Below, piece by piece: positions 1 to 5,222 of a stretch of 6,555 nucleotides of DNA; position 1 is the first letter of the stretch; the number at the start of each line of letters is the position of its first letter. The stretch covers positions 1-6,555 of the forward strand of contig JAKSQI010000089.1 in assembly GCA_024404215.1 (NCBI GenBank). Reading direction: 5' to 3'. Origin of the DNA: Oscillospiraceae bacterium. Its GTDB lineage: Bacteria > Bacillota > Clostridia > Oscillospirales > Oscillospiraceae. The notes under the pieces were generated by a model, which worked only from the letters and a program-made list of their open reading frames with translations, ran no database searches and was not told where the DNA came from. The translations under genes and the position numbers were made by a program.

Positions 1-61
1 GCCATCGCAGGCCGAGGATCTGCTTCTGAAAGAAATCCCAGCCGGATAATAGAGTTTGCAC
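1..61 (-). CDS. Permease, ArsP/DUF318-like, N-terminal fragment (partial)
   Basis: Reading leftwards from a GTG at 61-59 gives MQTLLSGWDFFQKQILGLRW before the window ends. An AAAGGG Shine-Dalgarno sits 8 nt upstream (complement of about 70-75), which supports this start. The aromatic, amphipathic opening (GWDFFQKQILG) resembles the N-terminus of predicted permeases of the ArsP/DUF318 family, which are often encoded next to ArsR regulators and act on trivalent organoarsenicals or related substrates. The gene follows arsR on the same strand after an 88-bp gap, so it is probably the effector gene of an arsR-led operon. Only 20 residues are visible, so no membrane segment or substrate-binding cysteine can be checked. 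The family call rests on remembered N-terminal similarity plus context; the presence of a translated gene start is better supported than its identity. Confidence 0.5.
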   Translation of the reverse strand, partial: MQTLLSGWDFFQKQILGLRW

Positions 62-114
62 GGTTCACACCCTTTCTTAAATAGATGATTGTCGATGTAT
101 TTTACTTAAGATTA

Positions 115-140
115 CCGTCAGGTGTCCGGACACCTGACGG
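115..140. repeat. Perfect 26-bp GC-rich palindrome between arsR and the permease
   Basis: The 13-nt arm CCGTCAGGTGTCC (115-127) is followed immediately by its exact reverse complement (128-140), with no spacer. It lies 9 bp after the arsR stop codon and about 53 bp before the permease start. As RNA on the minus strand it would form a very stable hairpin, but the following bases (TAATCTTAAG) hold no U-tract, so it is not a canonical intrinsic terminator in that direction. It may be a processing or partial-attenuation hairpin that lowers permease expression relative to arsR, or a dyad protein-binding site. Confidence 0.75.
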
Positions 141-149
141 GTATGCTTT

Positions 150-461
150 TTACTTGCCACAGCAGCAGGATTGACGTTTTGCATCATCCTTCCAGCAGGT
201 TACACCATTCAGATATTCTTTGAACTCTGCAAAACGCTGGCAGTTGATGGAGTAGTGCTGCCACTTCCCTTCTTTGTAAGAAGATACAAGACCACAATCA
301 CTCAGCACCTTCATATGGTGGGACAGGGTCGGCTGGGTCACCTGCAATTCATCCAGCAGCTCGCAACCGCACTTCTCACCCTTTGTCAGCATTTCAATAA
401 TCTTCAGCCGGTTGGGATCGGACATGGCTTTGCAGATGAGAGATACTTCTTCTCGGGTCAT
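150..461 (-). CDS. arsR: ArsR/SmtB-family metalloid-responsive repressor
   Basis: A 103-residue winged-helix transcription factor that should bind its own promoter as a dimer and release on binding arsenite or antimonite. The sequence runs MTREEVSLICKAMSDPNRLK, the typical N-terminus, then C31-G-C33-E-L-L, which matches the position and CxC pattern of the As(III) site before the helix-turn-helix in classical ArsR. The recognition helix follows (TQPTLSHHMKVLSDCGLV, about 42-59), then the wing (GKWQHYSI, about 65-72). A cysteine-rich tail ends CCCGK and could add thiol ligands. The frame extends upstream to 497, but the ATG at 461 matches family N-termini, has a weak GAG-type ribosome site 8 nt before it, and the extended start would lie upstream of the predicted transcription start. 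It heads the operon with the permease fragment. Family call is firm; metal specificity is inferred. Confidence 0.9.
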   Translation of the reverse strand: MTREEVSLICKAMSDPNRLKIIEMLTKGEKCGCELLDELQVTQPTLSHHMKVLSDCGLVSSYKEGKWQHYSINCQRFAEFKEYLNGVTCWKDDAKRQSCCCGK

Positions 462-499
462 GATTGCTTCACTCTTTCGCATAAACATTGGCATCAAAT

Positions 500-528
500 T
501 TTATAATTATTACAACTCACTTTTGAAA
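500..528 (-). promoter_or_regulatory. Candidate arsR promoter
   Basis: On the minus strand TTTCAA (528-523) and TATAAA (505-500) are separated by exactly 17 bp, just upstream of arsR. The -35 match is poor. Transcription would start near 493, leaving a leader of about 32 nt before the ATG at 461. The AT-rich spacer is a plausible ArsR operator, but no clean dyad is visible. The -35 hexamer lies just outside the stop codon (519-517) of the integrase-associated fragment, so the promoter overlaps the scar of a mobile element. Confidence 0.4.
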
Positions 529-744
529 TATCGTTCTCTCCTTCTCTTCCGCAATCTTTCTCTTCACTTCCTCAATCATCTTCGCCAGCTTTTCTTCGCA
601 TTCCTCACGGGTTGGGGCGTAGACATTATGGGAAGTTCGTTTGCCCTGGGCATCCCTGGGAGAGTATTTGCCCTCCCAAAGGTGGTCATTGATTTGGTAC
701 ACGCCGCCGGTGCCGGGTTTACGGTACTTGGTTTTGTAGGGCTG
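517..744 (-). pseudogene. Remnant of an integrase-associated protein (mobile-element scar)
   Basis: The minus-strand reading includes YKTKYRKPGTGG, then VYQINDHLWEGKYSPRDAQG, then NVYAPTREECEEKLAKMIEE, and a basic helical tail ending RTIFQK. The glycine- and aromatic-rich segment followed by a charged helix resembles the AP2-like/arm-type DNA-binding region found in tyrosine recombinases and associated proteins of Firmicute conjugative transposons. No catalytic recombinase motif (R...HxxR...Y) is present. The only start-like codon, a GTG at 702, has no Shine-Dalgarno, and the coding-like sequence continues upstream through it in frame until it becomes unconvincing (stop at 877). This indicates an internal piece of a broken gene. 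It ends 56 bp from arsR. The exact parent family is uncertain; the truncation is well supported. Confidence 0.55.
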
Positions 745-922
745 GAAATCGGTTTGCTTGAAGAAACTCAGGTGCCTGAATGCGATACCGAACCTACTGG
801 CGAAACCGAGAGCAAAATCATTTACTTTGATTCGTACCGTAAAGAGGCATAACTTTCCAGAATCAATCGCGAACTGTCAGAAATCAGCACTCTGGCAGCT
901 TGCTTCTCTGCGCGTATGATAA

Positions 923-1003
923 TGGGTGCATTTTCCCAATCAGGCATAAAAAATAGAGCCTCAGCGGCTCGTTGGGTGCATTTGATATTCAATGGGTGCA
1001 TTT
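923..1003. repeat. Three 11-bp direct repeats, TGGGTGCATTT
   Basis: Identical copies begin at 923, 973 and 993, so spacings are 50 and 20 bp. Copies one and three extend one base further to the left (ATGGGTGCATTT). The last copy is also part of an inverted pair, ATGGGT (992-997) with ACCCAT (1015-1020). No CRISPR-like regular spacing is present. They could be recombinase or excisionase accessory sites, or iteron-like binding sites of the lost element. Confidence 0.7.
948..970 (-). terminator. Candidate weak intrinsic terminator, minus strand
   Basis: On the minus strand GAGCC (970-966), a 5-nt loop GCTGA and GGCTC (960-956) are followed by TATTTTTT (955-948). The stem is short but GC-rich and the U-tract is good. 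No minus-strand gene lies immediately upstream in the transcription direction, so it is an orphan, probably left from the mobile element. Confidence 0.4.
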
Positions 1004-1030
1004 GTATCAAAATAACCCATATTTGCCATA

Positions 1031-1073
1031 TAAGGACTCATATTTTGATAGAATATGAGTCCTTATTTTTTGT
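1031..1073 (+). terminator. Strong orphan terminator, plus strand
   Basis: A perfect 15-bp stem (ATAAGGACTCATATT, 1031-1045, pairing with AATATGAGTCCTTAT, 1053-1067) with a 7-nt loop is followed by TTTTTTG. Reading the other way there is no U-tract. No plus-strand gene precedes it, so it either insulates the downstream DUF3737 promoter from upstream transcription or ends a lost or unrecognised small transcript. Nine bases, ATTTTGATA (1043-1051), are the exact complement of TATCAAAAT at 1005-1013, so an alternative pairing that opens the stem is possible. Confidence 0.7.
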
Positions 1074-1087
1074 ATCTCTATAGCTGA

Positions 1088-1116
1088 TTGCAACAATCGG
1101 TATTAAGTATTATACT
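1088..1116 (+). promoter_or_regulatory. Promoter of the DUF3737 gene
   Basis: TTGCAA (1088-1093) and TATACT (1111-1116) are 17 bp apart, a close sigma-A match. The predicted start is near 1123, giving a leader of about 80 nt. The -35 hexamer is embedded in the dyad GATTG-CAA-CAATC (1086-1098). A 10-bp direct repeat CTGATTGCAA occurs at 1084-1093 and again at 1115-1124, 31 bp apart (about three helical turns), covering the -35 and the -10/+1 faces. This suggests a regulator binds here. Confidence 0.6.
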
Positions 1117-1158
1117 GATTGCAAATGACCGACTATTATTAGTCATGTAAGGTTTGAA

Positions 1159-1183
1159 GCATACTGTTACAATTCAGTATTGC
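1159..1183 (+). promoter_or_regulatory. Inverted repeat in the DUF3737 leader
   Basis: ATACTG (1161-1166) and CAGTAT (1175-1180) pair across an 8-nt loop, and GC on each side extends the dyad with a one-base bulge. It ends about 9 nt before the AGGAG ribosome site (near 1193-1197) of the gene starting at 1206. It could be a weak leader hairpin or a second operator. Confidence 0.35.
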
Positions 1184-1205
1184 TGATAGATAAGGAGAAT
1201 ACAGC

Positions 1206-2066
1206 ATGATAATTGACGGTAAAACCTTTGACGAGGAACGCGCTTTATACGGTTTAGATGGAGCCGGCGTACGCAACTGTAGATTTGACGGTCCGGCGGA
1301 CGGAGAATCTGCTATGAAGGAATGCCGGAACCTTTCCGTAGAAAACTGCTATTTTAACCTGCGGTATCCCTTTTGGCATGTCTCCGGTGCAACCATCCGG
1401 GACAGTGAAATGACCGACAAATGCAGAGCAGCTTTGTGGTATGACGAGGATATTACTATTGAGAATTGCCGGATGGACGGTATCAAGGCTTTGCGGGAAT
1501 GCAGCAACATTATGCTGAGGGACACGCAGGTAGTCTCTCCGGAATTTCTTTGGCGTTGCCACGACGTTCGGATAGAAAGCAGTTCTCTGGAATCGGAATA
1601 TCCCATGTTTGAATGCAAAGATATGGCTATCTCCGGTTTGACACTGAAAGGAAAGTATTCCTTCCAGTATGTGGAAAATGCAGTAATCCGTGATTCAGTT
1701 ATGGATACCAAGGATGCCTTTTGGCACAGCAAAAACGTGACGGTTTATGACAGCGTTATCAAAGGAGAATACCTGGCATGGTATTCCGAAAACCTTCGAC
1801 TGGTTCGTTGCAGGATTATTGGCACGCAGCCGCTGTGTTACTGCAAAGGTTTGATTTTGGAGGACTGCACCATGGAAGGCACGGACTTATCCTTTGAGCG
1901 AAGCGAAGTAAACGCTAAGGTTCACGGATCAATAGACAGCATTAAAAACCCGTCTTCAGGCAGAATCTGTGCCGACAGCATCGGCCAAATCATTATGGAC
2001 CCGGAATACACAAATGCGCAGCTGGTAGAGATTTGCTGTTCCTTTTCGGATTTGCATTCCATTTGA
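1206..2066 (+). CDS. DUF3737 family right-handed beta-helix protein
   Basis: A 286-residue protein made almost entirely of coils of about 19-20 residues, recurring from residue 42 to about 230. Examples are ITIENCRMDG, VRIESSSLES, AVIRDSVMDT, VTVYDSVIKG and LILEDCTMEG. Each has alternating beta residues, an Asp/Asn/Ser-Cys turn and an aromatic (FW, LW, FQY, AWY) before the next strand. This pattern, the opening DGKTFDEERALYGL and the full length fit DUF3737, a pectate-lyase-like family of unknown function. No signal peptide or membrane segment is present, so it is probably cytoplasmic. Several coils carry cysteines at stacked turn positions (C48, C88, C202, C221), which may form an internal ladder. 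A strong AAGGAG site precedes the ATG by about 8 nt. It is monocistronic, with its own promoter and terminator. Family call firm; biochemical role unknown. Confidence 0.9.
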   Translation: MIIDGKTFDEERALYGLDGAGVRNCRFDGPADGESAMKECRNLSVENCYFNLRYPFWHVSGATIRDSEMTDKCRAALWYDEDITIENCRMDGIKALRECSNIMLRDTQVVSPEFLWRCHDVRIESSSLESEYPMFECKDMAISGLTLKGKYSFQYVENAVIRDSVMDTKDAFWHSKNVTVYDSVIKGEYLAWYSENLRLVRCRIIGTQPLCYCKGLILEDCTMEGTDLSFERSEVNAKVHGSIDSIKNPSSGRICADSIGQIIMDPEYTNAQLVEICCSFSDLHSI

Positions 2067-2189
2067 AACACATAATCAGTTCCACCGTCATCTATGGTGA
2101 ATTGAGAAAATCAAGCTGAGCCATGATTATGAACAGAAAAGCAAATTCTGTATGAAGGACTGCGGTTGAACTACGGAACAGGCATCAGT

Positions 2190-2226
2190 AAAAAGTCAGG
2201 CATTCCAAAGGAATGCCTGACTTTTT
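2190..2226. terminator. Bidirectional terminator between DUF3737 and nitroreductase genes
   Basis: A perfect 17-bp stem runs 2190-2206 with 2210-2226, around an AAA loop. The outer five pairs are A-T, giving a U-tract in both directions, so it can end both the plus-strand DUF3737 transcript and the convergent minus-strand nitroreductase transcript (stop at 2238). The 123 bp between the DUF3737 stop and this stem show no gene. Confidence 0.9.
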
Positions 2227-2237
2227 AGTGTCGGATG

Positions 2238-2999
2238 TTATAGTTTGCGAAGCTTAATGGGTTCCCGTCTTACAGTACGATGATAGTTTACGGCAGGATA
2301 ACCAATAACCAAGGTAGTAACCGCCTTTTCCTTCCGTGTCATTTGAAGTAAGCTGCGTATCTTTTTGCTGCGATTAGCTGCCATAGTGAAAAACCCACTG
2401 TAAAGCACCCCCAAGCCATGCGCCTCCGCCATAAAACACATATTTTCCGCTGCCAGCGAGGCGTTTACAGCATTGCCGGTCAGCACAATAACTAAGGGAG
2501 CCTTTTTGAAGAAAGAGGAGTCATCCAATTCAAACGGCAGGACTCGGTTAATTGGCCCTGTCAGTTTGCGAAAAAGAGACACAGCGGCTGCTTCAACAGC
2601 CGCCTGCCGAGTTCCCGGAACGATAAATCCCGTAGACTGCGAGTTCCCTCCGGTGGGAGCCAGACGGCCCGCCTCAAGAATATCAGCCAAAACCTTCTCA
2701 GGAACATCTTTTTCGATAAAATTACGTATGGACCGTCTGCTTTTGATAGCCTTCATCAGTTCGCTGGGACTGAGTCGGGTTTGCTCCTGATAATCCTCCG
2801 GTTCCTCCGCAAAGCCGGTCAGCTTAACAGCATTTTGCGGGCAGATAGCTTCGCAGTGCCCGCAGGCAATGCATCCCTTACCAGAGGCCGCTGCCTTCCC
2901 ATTAGCCAACTGAATAACACCGGATACACAATCCTTGGCGCAGAGTCCGCAGCCTATGCACAGACCATCCGAAACCACTACCTCATGCTTATTTGCCAT
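2238..2999 (-). CDS. Nitroreductase-family flavoprotein with N-terminal two-cluster ferredoxin domain
   Basis: A 253-residue fusion. Residues 14-24 (C14xxC17xxC20xxxC24) and 43-53 (C43xxC46xxC49xxxC53P) are two complete [4Fe-4S] motifs. Residues from about 78 onward form an FMN-binding nitroreductase domain, with SRRSIRNF (87-94), the APTGGNSQ loop (114-121) and a C-terminal VIGYP segment. In this architecture electrons pass from ferredoxin-type clusters to FMN and then to a small oxidised substrate; the actual substrate cannot be deduced. The frame extends to a TTG at 3005, but GGGAGG (3013-3008) lies exactly 8 nt before the ATG at 2999 and only 2 nt from the TTG, so the ATG is chosen. It diverges from the aldo/keto reductase gene, which also carries two cluster motifs, suggesting a shared redox context. 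Confidence 0.93.
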   Translation of the reverse strand: MANKHEVVVSDGLCIGCGLCAKDCVSGVIQLANGKAAASGKGCIACGHCEAICPQNAVKLTGFAEEPEDYQEQTRLSPSELMKAIKSRRSIRNFIEKDVPEKVLADILEAGRLAPTGGNSQSTGFIVPGTRQAAVEAAAVSLFRKLTGPINRVLPFELDDSSFFKKAPLVIVLTGNAVNASLAAENMCFMAEAHGLGVLYSGFFTMAANRSKKIRSLLQMTRKEKAVTTLVIGYPAVNYHRTVRREPIKLRKL

Positions 3000-3043
3000 A
3001 ATCAAATCCTCCCGCTTAATAATTCACCAAAGCAATTTTTATT

Positions 3044-3072
3044 ATTATAGCAGAAATGCTTTACCGAGTAAA
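3044..3072 (-). promoter_or_regulatory. Nitroreductase promoter
   Basis: On the minus strand TTTACT (3072-3067) and a consensus TATAAT (3049-3044) are separated by 17 bp. Transcription would begin near 3037, giving a leader of about 38 nt that contains the GGGAGG ribosome site. The -35 hexamer overlaps a dyad that may be an operator. Confidence 0.6.
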
Positions 3073-3073
3073 G
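3059..3073. promoter_or_regulatory. Candidate operator dyad at the nitroreductase -35
   Basis: CTTTAC-CGA-GTAAAG is a perfect 6-3-6 inverted repeat covering the -35 hexamer and part of the spacer. A further CTTTAC half-site lies at 3082-3087. A repressor bound here would block RNA polymerase. No regulator gene is adjacent, so any binding protein would act from elsewhere. Confidence 0.45.
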
Positions 3074-3128
3074 AATTCCTGCTTTACGCCCTCTTTTGAA
3101 CGAAAGCCGGTCAAAGGGAAAGAAAGGA

Positions 3129-3157
3129 TTGATTCCTGTCTCCCCTGCGATTATACT
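3129..3157 (+). promoter_or_regulatory. Promoter of the aldo/keto reductase-ferredoxin operon
   Basis: TTGATT (3129-3134) and TATACT (3152-3157) are 17 bp apart. The predicted start near 3164 leaves a leader of about 24 nt with AGGAG at 3175-3179, 8 nt before the ATG at 3188. Its start is about 125 bp from the divergent nitroreductase start, so the two promoters do not overlap. Confidence 0.6.
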
Positions 3158-3187
3158 GATAAAAAAGCAAGATAAGGAGAACCTGAA

Positions 3188-4354
3188 ATGACGGTAAAAA
3201 ACAATTTGCTCTTCGGCTTTGGCTGCATGCGGCTTCCTGTTTTGGATAAGGCTGATCCCAGCACTTTTGATTTCAATGCCATTGAAACCCTGTTCGACAG
3301 CTTTCTGGACCGAGGCTTTACCTATTTTGATACAGCCTACACCTATCACAGTTATCAATGTGAAAAAGCCGTTGCCAAGGCTTTGGTTACCCGTCACAGC
3401 CGTGACAGCTTTGAGCTGGCCACCAAGCTTCCTCTGCGGGATTTTAAAGACCGTGATGATTTGGAACGAGTGTTTGCCGAACAGCTGAATCACTGCGGTG
3501 TAGACTATTTTGACTACTATCTGCTTCATAACATGGGGCACAACGTATATGCCGAATGCGTGAAGCACGATGCTTTTCATTTCGTGAAACAAAAAAAAGA
3601 AGAAGGGAAAATTCGCAATGCAGGCATGAGCTTCCACGACACGCCGGAGCTCTTGGACAAAATACTGGCCGACTATGCCGACTGTCTTGATTTTATTCAG
3701 CTTCAAATAAACTATGTGGATATGGATTCCCCTAATGTTCAAGGAGCTGCCTGTTTGGCTATTGCAGCCAAATACGGCAAACCGGTATGCGTTATGGAAC
3801 CCTGCAAGGGCGGCACCCTCATTCACCTTCCCGAAAAAGCTCTTGCTCTGCTTAAAAAGGAACTGCCCGGTCAAACTCCTGCAAGTCTGGCACTGCGTTT
3901 TGCTGCCAGTCAAAAGGGCGTATTCAAGGTATTGAGTGGAATGAATACACTGGAACAGCTGGAGGAAAATTGCTCTTTCTTTAAAGACTTCAAGCCCCTG
4001 TCCGAAAAGGAACTGGCGATTATCGATGAAATCAAAAGCATTATCAATGAAAACACAGCTATTCCCTGCACCGCCTGTGAATACTGCACCCACGGCTGCC
4101 CAAAAAACATAGCAATTCCTAAATACTTTGCTGCCTACAACAGTATCATGCGCACTACCGGGAACTTTTCCAGTCAGCAGGTATATTACAACAACACTGC
4201 TTTGGCCGGTTTTGGAAAAGCCGGTGAATGCGTCGGCTGCGGTCAGTGTGAAGAAGCCTGTCCCCAACATTTGCCCATTCGTAAATACCTGGAAAACGTT
4301 GCTGAACGCTTTGAGAGCGGTAAAAGCAGTATTTTCCCCACGCGTAAGGCCTAA
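3188..4354 (+). CDS. Aldo/keto reductase with C-terminal [4Fe-4S] ferredoxin-like domain
   Basis: A 388-residue two-domain oxidoreductase. Residues 1 to about 285 form an aldo/keto reductase TIM barrel, with GFGCMRLP at 10-17, FDTAYTYH (47-54) giving catalytic Asp48 and Tyr53, Lys80 in ELATKLP, and His114 in YLLHNM. Together these make the D-Y-K-H tetrad, so catalysis is likely intact. Residues 290-360 carry C294xxC297xxC300xxxC304P and C348xxC351xxC354xxxC358P, two complete cluster motifs. Family members reduce or oxidise carbonyl substrates; the ferredoxin-like tail suggests electrons come from or go to reduced ferredoxin rather than NAD(P)H alone. Substrate unknown. A strong AGGAG site lies 8 nt before the ATG, and 36 bp separate the stop from the next gene in the operon. 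A 422-codon frame on the opposite strand is a shadow. Confidence 0.94.
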   Translation: MTVKNNLLFGFGCMRLPVLDKADPSTFDFNAIETLFDSFLDRGFTYFDTAYTYHSYQCEKAVAKALVTRHSRDSFELATKLPLRDFKDRDDLERVFAEQLNHCGVDYFDYYLLHNMGHNVYAECVKHDAFHFVKQKKEEGKIRNAGMSFHDTPELLDKILADYADCLDFIQLQINYVDMDSPNVQGAACLAIAAKYGKPVCVMEPCKGGTLIHLPEKALALLKKELPGQTPASLALRFAASQKGVFKVLSGMNTLEQLEENCSFFKDFKPLSEKELAIIDEIKSIINENTAIPCTACEYCTHGCPKNIAIPKYFAAYNSIMRTTGNFSSQQVYYNNTALAGFGKAGECVGCGQCEEACPQHLPIRKYLENVAERFESGKSSIFPTRKA

Positions 4355-4390
4355 AACAGCTCAAAATACTAGTTTTAGAGGGAAGAAACC

Positions 4391-5119
4391 ATGATAAGAA
4401 AAATCATTCACATTGACCAAGACAAATGCAATGGCTGCGGCATATGTGCCAAGGCCTGCCACGAAGGTGCCATTGAAGTCATTGACGGCAAAGCCAGGCT
4501 GCTTCGTGAGAATTTCTGTGACGGCTTTGGGGACTGCCTCCCCGGCTGTCCCACCGGTGCCATCCCCTTTGAGGAGCGGGAAGCCGCCGCCTACGACGCA
4601 GCTGCCGTAAAAGCTGCAAAGGAAACCAAAACCCCTGCCCGTGCAGCTAAGTCAGCTATCTGCCCCGGCACAGGGAAACGTCAGCTGCAGCCGGAGGCAA
4701 CTCCCATCATGATACTGTCAGCGGAGGCCCCGGCCATTCCTGCAACCAAACCAGTCACTCAGCTTCAAAACTGGCCGGTTCAAATTAAGCTAGCCCCGGT
4801 GAAGGCGCCCTATTTTGACAGTGCTGAACTGCTCATTGCGGCTGACTGCACCGCTTTCGCCTACGGGGACTTCCACAATCAGTTCATGACCGGCAAGGTT
4901 ACCCTTATCGGCTGTCCCAAGCTGGACGCCGTGGACTACAGTGAAAAGCTGACGGAAATCCTGGCAAATAACAATATTCAAGGCCTGACCGTCCTGCGCA
5001 TGGATGTTCCGTGCTGTGGTGGACTGGAAAGGGCAGCAAAAAAAGCTCTGCAGGCCAGCGGCAAGCTTATTCCCTGGCAGGTAGTTACTCTATCCACTGA
5101 CGGCAAGGTTCTAGACTAA
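4391..5119 (+). CDS. Ferredoxin-like [4Fe-4S] protein with cysteine-rich C-terminal domain
   Basis: A 242-residue protein. Residues 13-23 (C13xxC16xxC19xxxC23) form a standard cluster motif. The second is unusual: C43-D-G-F-G-D-C49-xxx-C53P lacks the cysteine expected at 46. An Ala/Pro/Lys-rich linker (about 62-90) leads to a C-terminal domain with C91, C153 (LLIAADC), C175 (IGCPKLD) and C208-C209 (VPCCGG). This layout matches a family of ferredoxin-like proteins common in anaerobes, in which an ADC, a GCPKLD and a PCC motif recur; its function is undetermined. The CDGxG form of the second motif seems usual for that family. It is 36 bp after the aldo/keto reductase, with GAGGG about 8 nt before the ATG, so the two are probably co-transcribed and it may be an electron carrier or thiol/metal-handling partner. 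Confidence 0.85.
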   Translation: MIRKIIHIDQDKCNGCGICAKACHEGAIEVIDGKARLLRENFCDGFGDCLPGCPTGAIPFEEREAAAYDAAAVKAAKETKTPARAAKSAICPGTGKRQLQPEATPIMILSAEAPAIPATKPVTQLQNWPVQIKLAPVKAPYFDSAELLIAADCTAFAYGDFHNQFMTGKVTLIGCPKLDAVDYSEKLTEILANNNIQGLTVLRMDVPCCGGLERAAKKALQASGKLIPWQVVTLSTDGKVLD

Positions 5120-5125
5120 AAACAG

Positions 5126-5161
5126 GCCAATCCCGAAAACTCACTGGGATTGGCTTTTTTT
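5126..5161 (+). terminator. Terminator of the aldo/keto reductase-ferredoxin operon
   Basis: GCCAATCCC (5126-5134) pairs with GGGATTGGC (5146-5154) around an 11-nt loop, followed by seven T residues. It begins 7 bp after the stop codon at 5119, and the next promoter starts immediately afterwards. Confidence 0.9.
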
Positions 5162-5162
5162 A

Positions 5163-5191
5163 TTGAATCCGGGCCGTCTTTCCTTTATACT
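5163..5191 (+). promoter_or_regulatory. Promoter of the EamA permease gene
   Basis: TTGAAT (5163-5168) and TATACT (5186-5191) are 17 bp apart, immediately behind the preceding terminator. The predicted start near 5198 leaves a leader of about 25 nt with AAAGGA (5207-5212) before the ATG. Confidence 0.6.
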
Positions 5192-5222
5192 GTTCACTAT
5201 CTCAACAAAGGACAGATAAAAT

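Larger units (their letters stand above)
745..1075. other. Gene-free scar between the integrase remnant and the DUF3737 promoter
   Basis: No convincing gene is visible on either strand here. A 62-codon minus-strand frame (1010-822) opens with TTG, has no ribosome site, and shows no family I recognise, though its end overlaps the upstream extension of the integrase remnant in another frame. The stretch contains three direct repeats of TGGGTGCATTT, a candidate minus-strand terminator and a strong plus-strand terminator, each listed separately. It most resembles the decayed edge of a mobile element. Confidence 0.5.

Noticed and set aside
462..497. Longer ArsR start at 497
   Set aside because: It adds 12 residues not typical of the family, has no ribosome site, and would lie upstream of the predicted transcription start.
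412..852. 146-codon plus-strand frame over arsR and the integrase remnant
   Set aside because: It is antisense to the recognised ArsR and integrase-associated motifs, lacks a ribosome site, and has no family resemblance.
923..1003. CRISPR array from the three repeats
   Set aside because: The repeats are only 11 bp and the spacings (50 and 20 bp) are irregular.
822..1010. 62-codon minus-strand frame upstream of the integrase remnant
   Set aside because: It starts with TTG, has no Shine-Dalgarno, crosses the direct repeats and the candidate terminator, and matches no family I can name. It may be a fragment of the lost element but cannot be called a gene.
1123..1205. Riboswitch in the DUF3737 leader
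   Set aside because: About 80 nt with only a 6-bp hairpin and no conserved riboswitch core or terminator before the start codon.
3000..3005. TTG start for the nitroreductase
   Set aside because: Only 2 nt would separate it from GGGAGG, while the ATG at 2999 has ideal 8-nt spacing.
3002..4270. 422-codon minus-strand frame opposite the aldo/keto reductase
   Set aside because: It lies over a plus-strand gene with an intact catalytic tetrad, two cluster motifs and a clear ribosome site. Its translation shows no recognisable domain and an unusual Phe/Val/Gly-rich composition, typical of an antisense shadow.
4351..4380. Terminator between the aldo/keto reductase and ferredoxin-like genes
   Set aside because: CTAAAAC (4351-4357) and GTTTTAG (4372-4378) can pair, but the stem is AT-rich, the loop is long and no U-tract follows, so the genes are better treated as one operon.
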